From: Glomus cerebriforme | Taxonomy: Eukaryota > Glomeromycota > Glomeromycetes > Glomerales > Glomeraceae | Direction of reading: 5' to 3' | DNA: 19,092 bases | Assembly: GCA_003550305.1 (NCBI GenBank) | Contig: QKYT01000192.1 | Span: 119,106 to 138,197 of the forward strand | In this document: positions 18,040-19,092 of the stretch, piece after piece | Numbering within the stretch: position 1 is the stretch's first letter | Layout: the number at the start of each line of letters is the position of its first letter | Made by a program: the position numbers and the translations under genes | The notes under the pieces: model-generated | Database searches by the model: none | Told to the model about the DNA's origin: nothing | Seen by the model: only the letters and a program-made list of their open reading frames with translations

Positions 18040-19092
18040 TTAAATAAATTCGTTATCACTAGAATTTGTAACTTTAAATTCCTTAACAACTCCAAATTTT
18101 ATATATTTTTTAATTAAATTCATGTTTTCATCATTTGTATCTATGCTATCATTTATATATAAACAATGATTGATTACTAAAGAAAGTGGATGTCTTGGCA
18201 CACGACTTGCCCAACTTATTAAAAAAGACTCCAATTCTTTTGGACGTATTCCTATTTTTGTATAATATAGATAATATAATATTATTTTATAAATATTTTT
18301 ATGTGAATAATTTATAACCGCATCCAATGCTTCACTTTCACTCAAAAATTCATCCCCACACCAAATTTCAACAATTTCTAAATATTGACAACTATTATAA
18401 ACTATACTCATCGTTTCCAATTCATTATTTTTAAACCCAATAGAGAGTTTTCTGAGATTTGGACAAAATTTAGCAATAGCTAAATTTAATGAATTATCAC
18501 TATTACGATATTCATTACTTATATAACATTCTCTTAAATTTCTTCCATTGTTTTCTAAAAATTTTATCAATAATTCATATTTTGGACATGCACGTTGAAT
18601 TTTTAAAATTTGTAATTTTGGAAAAAAAGCATATTGTAATTTTTCAAAATCCGTAAAAGCTTCACTAGTAGGAAATATTAATCCAAGTTCTCGTAAATTT
18701 GTGAATTCAATGATAAATGACAACGAGGAACAATGCATCGCTGTGTAAAGACATAATTTGCTTATCTTATTAGGATTTGCTAATGAAGAAATTAAAACAT
18801 TCAAATCTCCATCTGAATGCATATGAAGAAATATACTTAAACACTTTAAATTTTCTTGAGCAGAAATTAAATCTATTAACCCTTTTGAAATAACACCAAC
18901 AGATAAGTTTAGTGATAATATATTGTTGCATATTTGAGATAGTTGGTAAAAAAATTCAGATGAAATGTCTGAATTACAATGTAATTCTGAGAGATCTTTT
19001 AAACAATATTTTGCTCCAGGATATAAATCAAAAATTAAACTCGAATCTTTCCATAAGTCTAATCTTTTTAAAGAACCAATCTGATTAAAAAA
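18040..19092 (-). CDS. F-box/leucine-rich-repeat-type protein, C-terminal part (cut by window edge)
   Basis: One minus-strand frame is open from the right edge to TAA at 18042-18040, giving 350 residues without an intron. It shows repeated leucine-rich units of the RNI type: LKRLDLWKD, LSELHCNS, CNNILSLNLSVG, NLKCLSIFLHM, KISKLCLYTAM, NLRELGLIF, KLQILKIQRA, NLRECYIS, NLRKLSIGF, YLEIVEIW. The tail (SWASRVPRHPLSLVINH ... NDENMNLIKKYIKFG) matches the usual C-terminus of the very large glomeromycotan F-box-like family, as recalled. In that family an N-terminal F-box binds Skp1 and the repeats select substrates for ubiquitination. The F-box itself would lie beyond 19092, so it is inferred. The ATG at 18822 is internal, since homology-like repeats continue upstream. 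Confidence 0.8.
   Translation of the reverse strand, partial: FFNQIGSLKRLDLWKDSSLIFDLYPGAKYCLKDLSELHCNSDISSEFFYQLSQICNNILSLNLSVGVISKGLIDLISAQENLKCLSIFLHMHSDGDLNVLISSLANPNKISKLCLYTAMHCSSLSFIIEFTNLRELGLIFPTSEAFTDFEKLQYAFFPKLQILKIQRACPKYELLIKFLENNGRNLRECYISNEYRNSDNSLNLAIAKFCPNLRKLSIGFKNNELETMSIVYNSCQYLEIVEIWCGDEFLSESEALDAVINYSHKNIYKIILYYLYYTKIGIRPKELESFLISWASRVPRHPLSLVINHCLYINDSIDTNDENMNLIKKYIKFGVVKEFKVTNSSDNEFI

Overview
The window looks like nuclear DNA of an arbuscular mycorrhizal fungus, most likely Rhizophagus or a close relative in Glomeromycotina. It is extremely A+T-rich. Its genes are split by many short GT-AG introns of about 50-110 bases. The recognisable protein types (a BTB/POZ protein, a BACK-domain fragment, an F-box-type leucine-rich protein, a microsomal P450 and a hAT transposase) belong to families that are heavily expanded in that lineage. 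No bacterial-type operons, Shine-Dalgarno sites, rRNA, tRNA or CRISPR arrays were seen. The lineage is inferred from composition and family resemblance, not from a search.

Layout, left to right. (1) 1-164, minus strand: the first 54 codons of a BTB/POZ protein that runs off the left edge. (2) 1385-3820, plus strand: a 13-exon cytochrome P450 with every hallmark motif (AGHDTT, ExxR, PER, heme-cysteine loop). It has one missing base at the exon 2/3 junction and a 17-base microexon. (3) About 3,821-13,080: a long gene-poor, repeat-rich stretch. It holds a decayed LINE-like fragment (about 4,710-4,850), two inverted copies of a two-unit repeat (5936-6165 and 9885-10114), a second inverted repeat pair (6340-6375 and 11528-11562), a BTB/BACK pseudogene fragment (8136-8606), a decayed multi-repeat Myb/SANT gene (10232-10710) and a compact G+C-rich foldback element (12168-12292). 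(4) 13678-17037: a complete 3.36 kb hAT transposon with a perfect 8-base target duplication (CTGTATAT), 10-base terminal inverted repeats, dense subterminal CATTTG/AAATGAC arrays and a five-exon transposase gene predicted to give 786 residues with no in-frame stop. (5) About 17,046-18,039: spacer with an internally repeated, hairpin-rich block that partly resembles a degenerate hammerhead ribozyme. (6) 18040-19092, minus strand: the C-terminal 350 codons of an F-box/leucine-rich-repeat-type protein that runs off the right edge.

The genes do not form a pathway. The P450 (membrane monooxygenase) and the two edge genes (a BTB protein and an F-box-like protein, both types that typically serve as ubiquitin-ligase adaptors) are independent transcription units around a mobile-element graveyard. 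The hAT element is the only one that looks recent. Its perfect target duplication, open coding frame and clustered ambiguous bases, which suggest collapsed near-identical copies, all point to recent movement. I found no clear evidence of a wholly new multi-gene system. The best candidates for a second look are the intact hAT element, the crossed inverted repeats around 6-11.5 kb, the decayed Myb gene, the foldback element and the possible ribozyme relic.
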